Shown here in pieces: positions 48,023-56,478 of a DNA stretch of 64,000 bases. Position 1 is the stretch's first letter. Each line of letters opens with the position of its first letter. A program made the position numbers and the translations under genes. The stretch is from Amycolatopsis lexingtonensis (GTDB lineage: Bacteria > Actinomycetota > Actinomycetes > Mycobacteriales > Pseudonocardiaceae): positions 2,048,501-2,112,500 of the forward strand of contig NZ_JADBEG010000001.1 in assembly GCF_014873755.1 (NCBI RefSeq), written 5' to 3'. The notes beneath the pieces are model-generated. The model was not told where the DNA came from and did no database searches. It saw nothing but the letters and a program-made list of their open reading frames with translations.

Positions 48023-49765
48023 TCAGCCGATGCTGAAGTCGTCCGCGTAGAGGGCGCTTTGGCCGTACCAGCCGTGGACGTAGACGGTCACCGCGCCCGA
48101 CGCGCCGGTGGTGAAGGGCACCGACAGCTGGGTCCAGCCGCTGCTGGAGGTCCAGGTGCTCGCGCTGGCCGCGCCGCGGACGCCGACGTAGGCGTAGCTG
48201 CCCTGCACCCATGCCTTGAGCGTGTAGGCGTGGTTGGGGGCGAGGGTGACGTTCTGCGCGGCTTCGCCGGTGGCCGAGGCGGTGGGCACGACCTGCAGCG
48301 CGTGCGTGCCCGAGTGGGCCGGGGAAGCGACGATCGCGTCACCCGCGGCGCTCCACGGGCTCAGCGCGCCGGTTTCGAAGCCGCCGTTGACGACCCCGCC
48401 GGCGGGCGGGGTGCCGTTCACGGTGAGCGTGAAGGTGGCGCTGTGGCTGCCGGAGGTGGCCGCGCCGGTGACGGTCAGCGGGTAGACGCCGGGGACCGCC
48501 GCGGTCGTGGTGCTCACCGACAGGGTCGCGGTGCCGCCCGCGGTCACCGTGCCCGGGCTGACCGACGCCGTGACGCCGGCGGGCGCGCCGGTGACCGACA
48601 GCGCGACCTGCTGCGCGGAGCCGGACGTCACCGCGGTGGTGATGGTCGCCGTGGCGGACTTGCCGGGGTCGACGGCGGCCGAGGCCGGGTTCGCGGTGAG
48701 GGAGAAGTCGTTGCCGGGGACGGAGGTGCCGCCGGTGAAGGGCTCGAAGGCGTGGCTGAAGAACCAGGTGTCCTGGGCGATGCCGGAGCAGTTGTCCGCG
48801 GCGGCGCCGCCGCGGCAGCTGCCGTTGTCGCGCTGCAGCGCCCAGAAGGAGATCTCGTTGATGCCCTTGGCGACGGCCCAGTTGTAGACGGTCGCGGCGT
48901 CGGCGGTGGTGAAGGTTTCGGCGGGGCCGAAGTCGTCGACGCCGATCATCTCGGTGACCCCGACGCTCGCCCACAGCTGCGCCTGCGTCTTGCCCGGGTA
49001 GAGCGCGGCGAGCTGGGAGACCAGCCCGGTCGCGGCGGTCTGGGTGTCGGTGGCCATCTGGTGGGCGGCGTTGTCGTAGTAGTCGAAGGTCATCAGGTTG
49101 ACCACGTCGACGCGGGTGCCGTTGGTGACGGCGTTGCGCAGCACGGCCAGGCCGCTGTCGGCGAGGCCGTGGGTGGTCGTGGGCAGGGTGTAGGAGATCT
49201 GCAGGGAGCGGCCGTTCGCGGCGGCCCAGTCCTGGACCTTCTTGATGGCCTTGTTGCGGCGGTCGATGCCGGCGGCGTTGGTGAGGGAGTTGTCTTCGAT
49301 GTCCATGTCGAGCCGCGGGACGTAGTAGGTGGTGATCACCGATTCGTAGGCGGCGGCGATGGAGTCCACGCTTGTGCAGCTGTCGGCGATCTCGGTGCCG
49401 GTGTTGTCGGCGGTGTAGCCGCCGAAGGACGGGATGACGTCCCCGCCGCGGGAGCGGATCGTGGCGATGTCGGCGCCGAAGGTCGAGTTCGCGATCGGCA
49501 TCCCGGTGTCGCCGTTCCAGTAGACGGTGCAGGAGCCCTTGGTGGCGGCCTGGATGAATGCCATGGTGAGGTGCTTGGCGCCGGACTGCTGGGCCAGCGC
49601 GGCCGGACTCTCCCCCGTCCAGGCTTCGAAGTAGGGCGCGAACACGTGCGCGGGCAGCGGCGTGGCGGCCTGCGCGGTTCCGGCGGCGCTGACCAGCGAA
49701 CCGGCCGAAACCGTCAGCGCGGCCAGGAAAACGGACATTCGGGCGGAGAATCTGCGTCGTCGCAT
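48023..49765 (-). CDS. Secreted GH18 chitinase with C-terminal carbohydrate-binding domain
   Basis: 580 residues. Signal peptide 1-34 (cleavage after AQA). GH18 barrel ~35-345 with the DxDxE motif Asp153, Asp155, Glu157 (LDMDIED), Glu157 being the acid. An Ig-like/disordered linker (~350-450, Thr/Ala-rich) and a CBM4/9-like C-terminal domain (VNGGFETGALSPW ... LYADDFSIG) follow. It degrades chitin outside the cell. ATG 49765. A DasR-like site lies 86 bp upstream, fitting N-acetylglucosamine control. Confidence 0.92.
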   Translation of the reverse strand: MRRRRFSARMSVFLAALTVSAGSLVSAAGTAQAATPLPAHVFAPYFEAWTGESPAALAQQSGAKHLTMAFIQAATKGSCTVYWNGDTGMPIANSTFGADIATIRSRGGDVIPSFGGYTADNTGTEIADSCTSVDSIAAAYESVITTYYVPRLDMDIEDNSLTNAAGIDRRNKAIKKVQDWAAANGRSLQISYTLPTTTHGLADSGLAVLRNAVTNGTRVDVVNLMTFDYYDNAAHQMATDTQTAATGLVSQLAALYPGKTQAQLWASVGVTEMIGVDDFGPAETFTTADAATVYNWAVAKGINEISFWALQRDNGSCRGGAAADNCSGIAQDTWFFSHAFEPFTGGTSVPGNDFSLTANPASAAVDPGKSATATITTAVTSGSAQQVALSVTGAPAGVTASVSPGTVTAGGTATLSVSTTTAAVPGVYPLTVTGAATSGSHSATFTLTVNGTPPAGGVVNGGFETGALSPWSAAGDAIVASPAHSGTHALQVVPTASATGEAAQNVTLAPNHAYTLKAWVQGSYAYVGVRGAASASTWTSSSGWTQLSVPFTTGASGAVTVYVHGWYGQSALYADDFSIG

Positions 49766-49850
49766 CTAGCGCTCCAGAGCCGGCGGTGAACCGTGCCGCG
49801 GCGGTGCACGGGGGAACGCCCTCAGGATTGGATCAGACCAATCAGTCCGT

Positions 49851-49866
49851 CAAGGTCTAGACCACT
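49851..49866. promoter_or_regulatory. DasR-responsive element (dre) before the chitinase gene
   Basis: CAAGGTCTAGACCACT contains the perfect palindrome GGTCTAGACC and agrees with 13 of 16 positions of the Streptomyces DasR consensus (AGTGGTCTAGACCACT, from memory). On the minus strand a TTGACG -35 (49853-49848) touches the site, so bound DasR would block RNA polymerase until glucosamine-6-phosphate is present. A matching -10 is not obvious. Confidence 0.82.
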
Positions 49867-49977
49867 AAACCGGCCGGACGGCCGCCGGGGTTGCGCCGAG
49901 CGTGACCAAGTCCACCCGACTAACGATCGTGACAAAAACGTTCCAACACCACGGATCTCCCGGTAGCGTGCGCGTCC

Positions 49978-52596
49978 ATGCGGGTGACATGGGGGAAGAT
50001 TGGACAACACAGAGTGACCAAACCGTGGCGGGCGGCCCCGAAGGCCGCCCTCTCCAGCCCGCTGACGCTCATCGTGGCCGCGGTGACCTCACTGCTCGCC
50101 TGCTTCCTCGGCACCGCCGCGGTCCTGCAGGCCTCCGCGGCCGGCGGCGCTACGGTGAACTACCAGACCGGCATCACCTGCCCCGACAGCTACGGCCCGG
50201 TCTTCGGCAAGGGCAACATCCGCGTCCAGGACATCCCCGCCGTCACCCAGGCCGTCCAGCGGCACGCCCCCGCCCACGGCTTCGGCGCACCCGTCGTCGG
50301 CGCCTACACGACCGTGCTGCGCGGCACCGAGTTCAACGGCGACCCGCACTACAAGATCCGCCTCGGCTACCGCGACCAGGTCGGCCTGGACAACCTGACG
50401 CTCCAGCAAGGCTCGCGCGCACCCGGCCTGTGGCTGGGCAACGTCGTCGCCGACGCCGAACACATCGGGGTCGGCGCGAAACCCAGCTTCCAGGGCATCC
50501 CGCTGCCGCCGGTCACCGGCATCTACGGCGACCTGCTCGACCCGCCACCGCGGTGGTGGTGCTCCCAGCAGTCCGGCGCCGTCGTCGACCGGCTGGTCGA
50601 CGACCCGATCGACTCGATCGTCTTCGCCACCGACCAGAAGACCTTCGACACCGCGATCAAGGCCATCGGCCTGCCGACGATGCAGTACTTCCACATTTCC
50701 TTCTACGAACCGGCCCCGACCACCCTCAGCGCCGCCGAAGACCTGCTGCGGCGCTCCCAGGACCTCGTCGCCGACGTCCGCGCCGACCTCACCGCCCAGG
50801 GCCTCGGGTCCCTGGTGGCCGCCAACGTCCCCACCTTCGAACGCTCGGTGCAGATCGCCCGCCAGGCCCAGGACAACGTCTTCGTCTCGATCCTGCCGCT
50901 CGCCCTGATCAGCGTCCTGGTCGGCTGCGCCGGCCTCGGCACCGTCGCCCTGCAGTGGTACCAGCGGCGGCACGCGCAGCTGCGCCTGCTCTCCGCCCGC
51001 GGCAGCGGCCCGGCCGCGCTGGGCGGGCTCGCCGTCGCCGAACTCGGCCTGCCGATCTTCGTGGGCGGCGCCGCCGGAGCCGTCGCGGCCCGGCTGCTGC
51101 TGGGCGTCTACGGCCCGCCGGGCGCCCCGGATCCGGCCGCCGAGCTGCGGGCCGCTGGGGTCGCGGCGGGCACGCTGGCGGTCTCGCTGGCGCTGCTGGC
51201 CCTCGTCGTCGCCGTCCGCGTCCACCGGGAGTTCGAACTCGGCCGGGTCCGGGGCAAGGGCAACCGGGCGCGGGCGCTGGCGTACTTCCCGTGGGAGCTC
51301 GCGACCGCGGGAATGGCCTGGCTCGGCTGGAACCGCCTCGCGCACTACGGCAGCGGGTCCCGGCTCGGAAATCCATTACCGCAGGTGGATCCGCTGGCGC
51401 TGACCTACCCGGTGTTCGTAGTGCTGACCGTCGGTCTGTTGACCGCGCGGCTGGCGTGGCTGGCCCTGCACGCCTCCCACCGCGCCCGGCTCTGGTCACG
51501 CCCGGCGCTGCAGCTGGCGATCCGCCGGCTGGCCGGCGCCCGCGCACCGGTGACGGGCGTGCTGGTGATCGGCACCCTCGCCGTGGGCACCCTGGCCACC
51601 GGAATCGGCATCGCCCGCGGTCAGGAAGAGGCACTCGACACCAAGTCGGCGGTCTTCGTCGGCAGCAACGCCCGTCTCGACACCGACAGCCCGATCGGCA
51701 TGGGCGACGTCGCCATGCCGCCGTCACTGGCGGGCACCAGCACCGTGGTCGGCGAGCTGACCGGCACCGGCAGCGTCGTGCTCGTGGTCGACCCGGCGAC
51801 GTTCGCCCACGGCGCCGCCGTGGACAGCGTGCCGACCGGCGACCTCGACGGGCTGCTGCGCAAGATCTCGCAGCCGGACCCGCGCGGCACCCCGGTCATC
51901 CGCGTCGGGCACACGGCCAAGCAGACCGCCGCGCTGCCGGACGGGCTCCCCGACGCCGTCCCCGCCAGCGACCTGCCGGTGTTCCCGATGATCGGCACCT
52001 CACCCGGCTACGTCGTCTCCCGCACGGTGCTCAGCCACGCGCAGCTCGACAGCGTCCCGAAGTGGAGCGTGCTGACGAAGGCTCCGATGGCGGAGGCGAC
52101 GACCGCGCTGCGCTCCGCGGGGGTGTTCATCCCGAACCGCGTCAGCCGCGAAACCGCGCTCGACGGCCTGCCGTTCTTCGTCGTGTCGTGGACGTTCTCG
52201 TTCGTCGCGCTGCTCGGCGCGGTTCTCGGCATCGTCGCGATCCTGTCCCTGCTGGTGGCGGTCGAAGTCCGCCGACGGCAGAACGCCCTCGCCGGCGCCC
52301 TCGTGCTGCGCATGGGCATGCGGCCACGCACCCTGCTCGCCAGCCACCTCATGGAACTCGGCGCGCTCAGCGGCCTCGCCATCGCCGTCGGCGTCGCATG
52401 CGGCGTCTCCGTGGCCGGCCTGTCCGTCCCGCGGTTCGACCCCGCCACCTTCCTCGCCCCACGCTCCGAACTACCCGACCCGCTGCCCTTCGTGCTGACC
52501 GTCGTCGTCATCGGCGTGGCGGTCGTCGCCCTCGCCGGCTGGATCGCGGTGCGCTCGGTGCGCACCGCCCGGACCGCGGAGCTGATCCGTGCCTGA
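49978..52596 (+). CDS. FtsX-like ABC transporter permease
   Basis: 872 residues, in the range of two-domain MacB/FtsX-type permeases. A transmembrane segment near residue 35 is followed by an extracytoplasmic domain (~55-300). TMs lie at ~302-325, 350-375 and 393-417. There is a second set around 470-545 and three at the end (~737-760, 795-815, 845-865). FtsX-fold motifs are LLSARGSGPAALGGLAVAELGLPI and LRMGMRPRTLLASHLMELGALSG. It does not cross solutes itself in known members but transmits ATPase strokes to the cell envelope or extrudes peptides. ATG 49978 follows TAGCGT by eight bases. Two ATPase genes overlap downstream. Confidence 0.88.
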   Translation: MRVTWGKIGQHRVTKPWRAAPKAALSSPLTLIVAAVTSLLACFLGTAAVLQASAAGGATVNYQTGITCPDSYGPVFGKGNIRVQDIPAVTQAVQRHAPAHGFGAPVVGAYTTVLRGTEFNGDPHYKIRLGYRDQVGLDNLTLQQGSRAPGLWLGNVVADAEHIGVGAKPSFQGIPLPPVTGIYGDLLDPPPRWWCSQQSGAVVDRLVDDPIDSIVFATDQKTFDTAIKAIGLPTMQYFHISFYEPAPTTLSAAEDLLRRSQDLVADVRADLTAQGLGSLVAANVPTFERSVQIARQAQDNVFVSILPLALISVLVGCAGLGTVALQWYQRRHAQLRLLSARGSGPAALGGLAVAELGLPIFVGGAAGAVAARLLLGVYGPPGAPDPAAELRAAGVAAGTLAVSLALLALVVAVRVHREFELGRVRGKGNRARALAYFPWELATAGMAWLGWNRLAHYGSGSRLGNPLPQVDPLALTYPVFVVLTVGLLTARLAWLALHASHRARLWSRPALQLAIRRLAGARAPVTGVLVIGTLAVGTLATGIGIARGQEEALDTKSAVFVGSNARLDTDSPIGMGDVAMPPSLAGTSTVVGELTGTGSVVLVVDPATFAHGAAVDSVPTGDLDGLLRKISQPDPRGTPVIRVGHTAKQTAALPDGLPDAVPASDLPVFPMIGTSPGYVVSRTVLSHAQLDSVPKWSVLTKAPMAEATTALRSAGVFIPNRVSRETALDGLPFFVVSWTFSFVALLGAVLGIVAILSLLVAVEVRRRQNALAGALVLRMGMRPRTLLASHLMELGALSGLAIAVGVACGVSVAGLSVPRFDPATFLAPRSELPDPLPFVLTVVVIGVAVVALAGWIAVRSVRTARTAELIRA

Positions 52597-53281
52597 AAAA
52601 CCGATCTTCTCCCTGCGCGGCATCGGCGTGGACTACCCGACCCCCGCCGGGATCGTCACCGGCGTCGACGACGTCAGCATCGACGTCCCCGCCCGCGGCA
52701 TGACCGTCCTCGCCGGACCGTCCGGCTCCGGCAAGTCGACCCTGCTGCGCGTACTCGGCCTGTTCGAACAACCCACCCGCGGCACCCTGACCTTCCAGGG
52801 CGCCGACATCCGCAAGCTCAAGCACCGCGAACGCCGCGCACTGCGCCGCCACCACCTCGGGCTGGTGTTCCAGAACCCCGCCGACAACCTGCTCGGCTAC
52901 CTCCCGGTCGCCGAAAACCTCCGCGCCGCCGCCGAAGCCGCCGGCACCGACTGCAACCCCGACGACATCCTCGGCCAGCTCGGCCTCCACGGCACCGGCG
53001 ACTGGAAGATCTCCGCCCTCTCCGGCGGGCAACAGCAACGCCTCGCCTTCGGCTGCGTCCTCGCCGCCCGCTCCACGGTGATCCTCGCCGACGAACCGAC
53101 GTCCCAGCTCGACGAAGCCTCTGCCGACCTCGTCCTCGACACCCTGCGGTACCTGGTGGACCAGGACTTCGCGGTACTGGTCGCCTCCCACGACGACCGC
53201 CTCATCGACCTCGGCGCCCGGGTCGCCCGGCTCCACAAGGGCACCCTCGAACGCATCGAAGAACGGGAACCGCAGCCATGA
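52589..53281 (+). CDS. ABC transporter ATP-binding protein, LolD/MacB-type (1)
   Basis: 230 residues: Walker A AGPSGSGKST, Q-loop GLVFQNPADNLL, signature LSGGQQQR, Walker B VILADEPTS, H-loop VASHD. GTG 52589 overlaps the permease gene by 8 bp. It forms the ATPase of the FtsX-like transporter, probably as a heterodimer with the next gene product. Confidence 0.93.
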   Translation: MPEKPIFSLRGIGVDYPTPAGIVTGVDDVSIDVPARGMTVLAGPSGSGKSTLLRVLGLFEQPTRGTLTFQGADIRKLKHRERRALRRHHLGLVFQNPADNLLGYLPVAENLRAAAEAAGTDCNPDDILGQLGLHGTGDWKISALSGGQQQRLAFGCVLAARSTVILADEPTSQLDEASADLVLDTLRYLVDQDFAVLVASHDDRLIDLGARVARLHKGTLERIEEREPQP

Positions 53282-53946
53282 CCCTCGTCGAAGCCAAAGG
53301 CCTCCGCCGCAGCTTCACCCACCCCAGCGGCGACATCGAAGTCCTGCGCGGCCTCGAACTGCGCGTCGCCGCCGGCGAACTGGTCACCGTGTCCGGCCGC
53401 TCCGGCTCCGGCAAGAGCGCCCTGCTCGCGCTGCTGTGCGGCTTCGACTCCCCCGACTCCGGCTGCGTCCTCCTCGACGGCGTCCCCATCAGCGGCGCGC
53501 CCCCGTGGCACACCTGCGCCGTGCTCCCCCAAGCCCTCGGCCTGGCCAACGAACTGACCATCGCCGAGAACGTCGCCCTCCCCCTGCGGCTGCGCACCGA
53601 CGTCCCCCGCCCCGCCGCCGCCCAGATCCACGCCCGCGTCACCGAACTCCTCGACGAACTCGGCATCGGCGAACTCGGCGACCGTTATCCGCTCGAGGTC
53701 TCCTTCGGTCAGCAGCAGCGAGTCGCACTCGCCCGTGCGGTCGCGGGGCGCCCGCGGGTCCTGCTCACCGACGAGCCGACCGCCCACCTCGACGCCGGCT
53801 CCACCCCCCGCGTCCTGCGGCTGCTGCGCCGCTGCGCGTCGGAGGGAGCGGCGGTCATCGTCGCGACCCACGACGACGAGGTCCACCGCATCGCCGACCG
53901 CCGCGTCCGCCTCCTCGACGGCGTGCTCACCGCCCTGCTCGACTGA
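53278..53946 (+). CDS. ABC transporter ATP-binding protein, LolD/MacB-type (2)
   Basis: 222 residues: Walker A SGRSGSGKSALL, Q-loop AVLPQALGLANELT, Walker B VLLTDEPTA, H-loop VATHDD. The signature is SFGQQQR instead of LSGGQ, so one of the two ATP sites in a heterodimer with ATPase (1) may be weak. ATG 53278 overlaps the previous stop (ATGA). No further transporter gene follows. Confidence 0.92.
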   Translation: MTLVEAKGLRRSFTHPSGDIEVLRGLELRVAAGELVTVSGRSGSGKSALLALLCGFDSPDSGCVLLDGVPISGAPPWHTCAVLPQALGLANELTIAENVALPLRLRTDVPRPAAAQIHARVTELLDELGIGELGDRYPLEVSFGQQQRVALARAVAGRPRVLLTDEPTAHLDAGSTPRVLRLLRRCASEGAAVIVATHDDEVHRIADRRVRLLDGVLTALLD

Positions 53947-54030
53947 TCGATCAGGAATCGAGAAGCTCAGGTCAGCAGGCCGGGAATAGCGTCGTCGCCG
54001 TACCGCAAAGACGACCACAGGAGCACCGCG

Positions 54031-54375
54031 ATGACCACCCAGGGGATCAAAACCGTCCTCCACCCCGTCACCGACCTGGCCGCGGCCAAAGCCGTCTACA
54101 CCGCCCTGCTCGGCACCGAACCCCAGGCCGACGCGCCCTACTACGTCGGCTACGACACCGAAGGCCAGCACATCGGCCTGGTCCCCAACGGCGCCCAGCA
54201 GGGCATGACCGGCCCGGTCACCTACTGGCACGTCGACGACATCGCCGCGAAACTCGCCGAAGTGACCGCCGCCGGCGCCAAGGTCAAGGACGAGCCCAAG
54301 GACGTCGGCAACGGCCGCCTCGTCGCGACCTTCACCGACGCCGACGGCAACGTCCTCGGCCTGCTGCAGGACTAA
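54031..54375 (+). CDS. VOC-family (glyoxalase-fold) protein
   Basis: 114 residues: two betaalphabetabetabeta units (IKTVLHPVTDLAAAKAVYTALLG ... GPVTYWHVDDIAAKLAEVTAAGAKV ... ATFTDADGNVLGLLQD). Metal ligands of a classical glyoxalase are partly visible (His in VLHPVTD, Glu-like positions), so enzyme or binding protein cannot be decided. AGGAG before the ATG. The stop overlaps that of the convergent SDR gene by 4 bp. Confidence 0.88.
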   Translation: MTTQGIKTVLHPVTDLAAAKAVYTALLGTEPQADAPYYVGYDTEGQHIGLVPNGAQQGMTGPVTYWHVDDIAAKLAEVTAAGAKVKDEPKDVGNGRLVATFTDADGNVLGLLQD

Positions 54376-55211
54376 CCCAGCGCGGTGGCCCGGCTGACGT
54401 CCTCCCACGCCGCCAAGTCCGCCGCCAGCGCCTCGTGCTGCGCCCGGATCGCCTCCACCGCGTCCGCGCCCAGCGCGAGGCGCAGCGGAGCGTCAGGACT
54501 CCCGACCGCCCGGACGATCGCCGCCGCGGCCTTGGCCGGGTCGCCCGGCTGGGTGCCGTCCATCTGCTCCACCGCCTCCCGTGTGCCGGACGTCGACACC
54601 GCGTACGCCTCGATCGTGCGCGAGCGGTGCATGCGCCCACCCCCGAACTCCGTCCGGAACGCACCCGGCTCCACGATCAGCACCCGCACCCCGAACGGCG
54701 CCACCTCCGCCGCCAGCGCCCCCGAAATACCCTCCAGCGCGTACTTCGCCGCGCAATAAGCACCGAAGCCCGGCATCGACAGCTGCCCGCCCATCGAACT
54801 GATCTGCACGACCGTGCCGCTGCCCTGCGCCCGCAGGTGCGGCAGCACCGCCTTCGTCACCGCCACCGCGCCGAAGAACATCACGTCCAGCAGCCCGCGC
54901 AGCTCGGCCATCGTGAGCTCCTCGACCGCGCCGACCGAACCGTTGCCCGCGTTGTTCACCACGACGTCGATCCGCCCGAACGCCGCCAGCGCGGTCTTCA
55001 CCGCCGCGTCGATCTGCCCCTCGTCGGTCACGTCCAGCGCCGCCGTCCGGACCCGGTCACCGCCACGCTCGACCAGATCCGCCAAGGTCTCCGGCCGCCG
55101 GGCGGTCGCCACCACGCGGTCACCCGCCGCCAGCGCGGCCAGCGCGATCTCCCGCCCGAACCCGGCCGAGCAGCCGGTGATCAACCAGACGCGGCCGTCG
55201 GTGTTCGTCAT
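54372..55211 (-). CDS. Short-chain dehydrogenase/reductase
   Basis: 279 residues: WLITGCSAGFGREIALAAL (TGxxxGxG), DVVVNNAGNGSVG (NNAG), VVQISSMGG (catalytic Ser) and YCAAKYALEG (Tyr-x3-Lys). GFG instead of GIG and the general length place it among the oxidoreductases close to 17-beta-HSD-like SDRs. The cofactor is probably NADP(H), from ATARR after strand 2. It is divergent from the LysR gene, whose product probably controls it. Confidence 0.9.
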   Translation of the reverse strand: MTNTDGRVWLITGCSAGFGREIALAALAAGDRVVATARRPETLADLVERGGDRVRTAALDVTDEGQIDAAVKTALAAFGRIDVVVNNAGNGSVGAVEELTMAELRGLLDVMFFGAVAVTKAVLPHLRAQGSGTVVQISSMGGQLSMPGFGAYCAAKYALEGISGALAAEVAPFGVRVLIVEPGAFRTEFGGGRMHRSRTIEAYAVSTSGTREAVEQMDGTQPGDPAKAAAAIVRAVGSPDAPLRLALGADAVEAIRAQHEALAADLAAWEDVSRATALG

Positions 55212-55307
55212 CTTTCCGTCCTCCCAGTGGTTTCCTCACCCCATCCTGCGGACGATCACCACCGGGGCGCCAACACCGGTCTCCTGCCACGGCTACAGTC
55301 AGAACCT

Positions 55308-56210
55308 GTGACCCCCGAGCTACGGCACCTGCGCTACTTCGTCGCCGTCGCCGACGAAACCAGCTTCACCCGCGCCGCCGCCGGCCTCCACATCGCCCAG
55401 CAGTCGCTCTCCCAGCAGATCACCGTCCTCGAACGCACCCTCGGCGCCCGCCTGTTCGACCGCGACGCCCGGGGCACCCGCCTCACCGCCGTCGGCGCAC
55501 TGTTCCTCCCCGAAGCCCGCGCGGTACTCACCCGCGCCGACGAAGCCGTCGCCACCCTCGGCCGCGCCGTCCGCGGCGAAATCGGCACCGCCCGGCTCGC
55601 CTTCCTCACCACCACCGCCAACTACCTGCTGCCCCCGATCGTCCGCGCCGTCCGCCAACGATTCCCCGGCCTCACCGTCACCACCGCCGAAGCGTCCATC
55701 GCCGAACTCGTCGACGGCCTCCGCCACCACCGCTTCGACCTGGCCTTCACCCGCCCACCCCTGGTCGACGACCTCACCACGCGCACGCTGCTCACCGAAG
55801 AAGTCTGCGCCGTCCTGCCCGCCGACCACCCCCTCGCCACCCGTACCGCACTGAAGCTCGCGGACCTCGCCGCCGAACCGTGGGTCCTCACCCCGCGCAC
55901 CAGCTGGGAACCCTGGCACCGCGCCTACGACGACGACTTCGCCGCCGCCGGCTTCACCCCGAACGTCGTCCAGCGCGCCGCCACCGTCCAAGGACTCCTC
56001 GGCCTCGTCGCCGCCGGCGTCGGCGTCACCCGCCTGACCCGCTCCTCGCACAGCCTCCGCCGGAGCGGAGTCGCGTTCGTCCCGTTGGAAGGCGACGTCG
56101 CCCGCACCGAACTCGTCTGGTCACCTGCCAACGACAACCCCGCCATCCGCACCATCACCGACGTCGCCGCCGAACTCGCCGCGACCACCGACCTCACCGA
56201 AGCCGGCTAG
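55308..56210 (+). CDS. LysR-family regulator
   Basis: 300 residues: LysR HTH (MTPELRHLRYFVAVADETSFTRAAAGLHIAQQSLSQQITVLERTLGARLFDR, with the initiating Val shown as Met) and the type 2 periplasmic-binding-like effector domain. GTG 55308 follows TACAGT by eight bases. It is divergent from the SDR gene (97 bp apart), the usual arrangement for LysR and its target. The palindromic repeat copy 3 lies downstream. Confidence 0.92.
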   Translation: MTPELRHLRYFVAVADETSFTRAAAGLHIAQQSLSQQITVLERTLGARLFDRDARGTRLTAVGALFLPEARAVLTRADEAVATLGRAVRGEIGTARLAFLTTTANYLLPPIVRAVRQRFPGLTVTTAEASIAELVDGLRHHRFDLAFTRPPLVDDLTTRTLLTEEVCAVLPADHPLATRTALKLADLAAEPWVLTPRTSWEPWHRAYDDDFAAAGFTPNVVQRAATVQGLLGLVAAGVGVTRLTRSSHSLRRSGVAFVPLEGDVARTELVWSPANDNPAIRTITDVAAELAATTDLTEAG

Positions 56211-56263
56211 GGTCGGTATCAAAGTCGGTGTCGGTGTGGACTGCCAGCGGGTGGTCCGCCGAC

Positions 56264-56316
56264 GTCTTGAATGACTCATTCAGGACCTCCGAGGACCTGA
56301 ATGAGTCATTCAAGAC
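56264..56316. repeat. 53-bp palindromic dispersed repeat, copy 3
   Basis: Same architecture as copies 1 and 2, but the central bases of both TGA-S-TCA heptamers are swapped (C in the left arm, G in the right), so arm-to-arm pairing is kept, and two loop bases differ. It lies 53 bp after the LysR stop. Confidence 0.9.
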
Positions 56317-56478
56317 CTTTGACCTGGCGAACACGGCGGCAGCGCGGCGGGCGAGGCGTCGACGGTCTGCCGGAACCCGGGATCACGGTCGCCGAACGGC
56401 CCTGAACGATTTCGATACAGGCACTAGGCCTGATCCACTTCACGGGCGCCGACCACCCGAACCGTAGAATCGACGCCG

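Noticed and set aside
21961..56316. CRISPR array
   Set aside because: The three repeats are single copies about 13-21 kb apart, and no cas gene is present.
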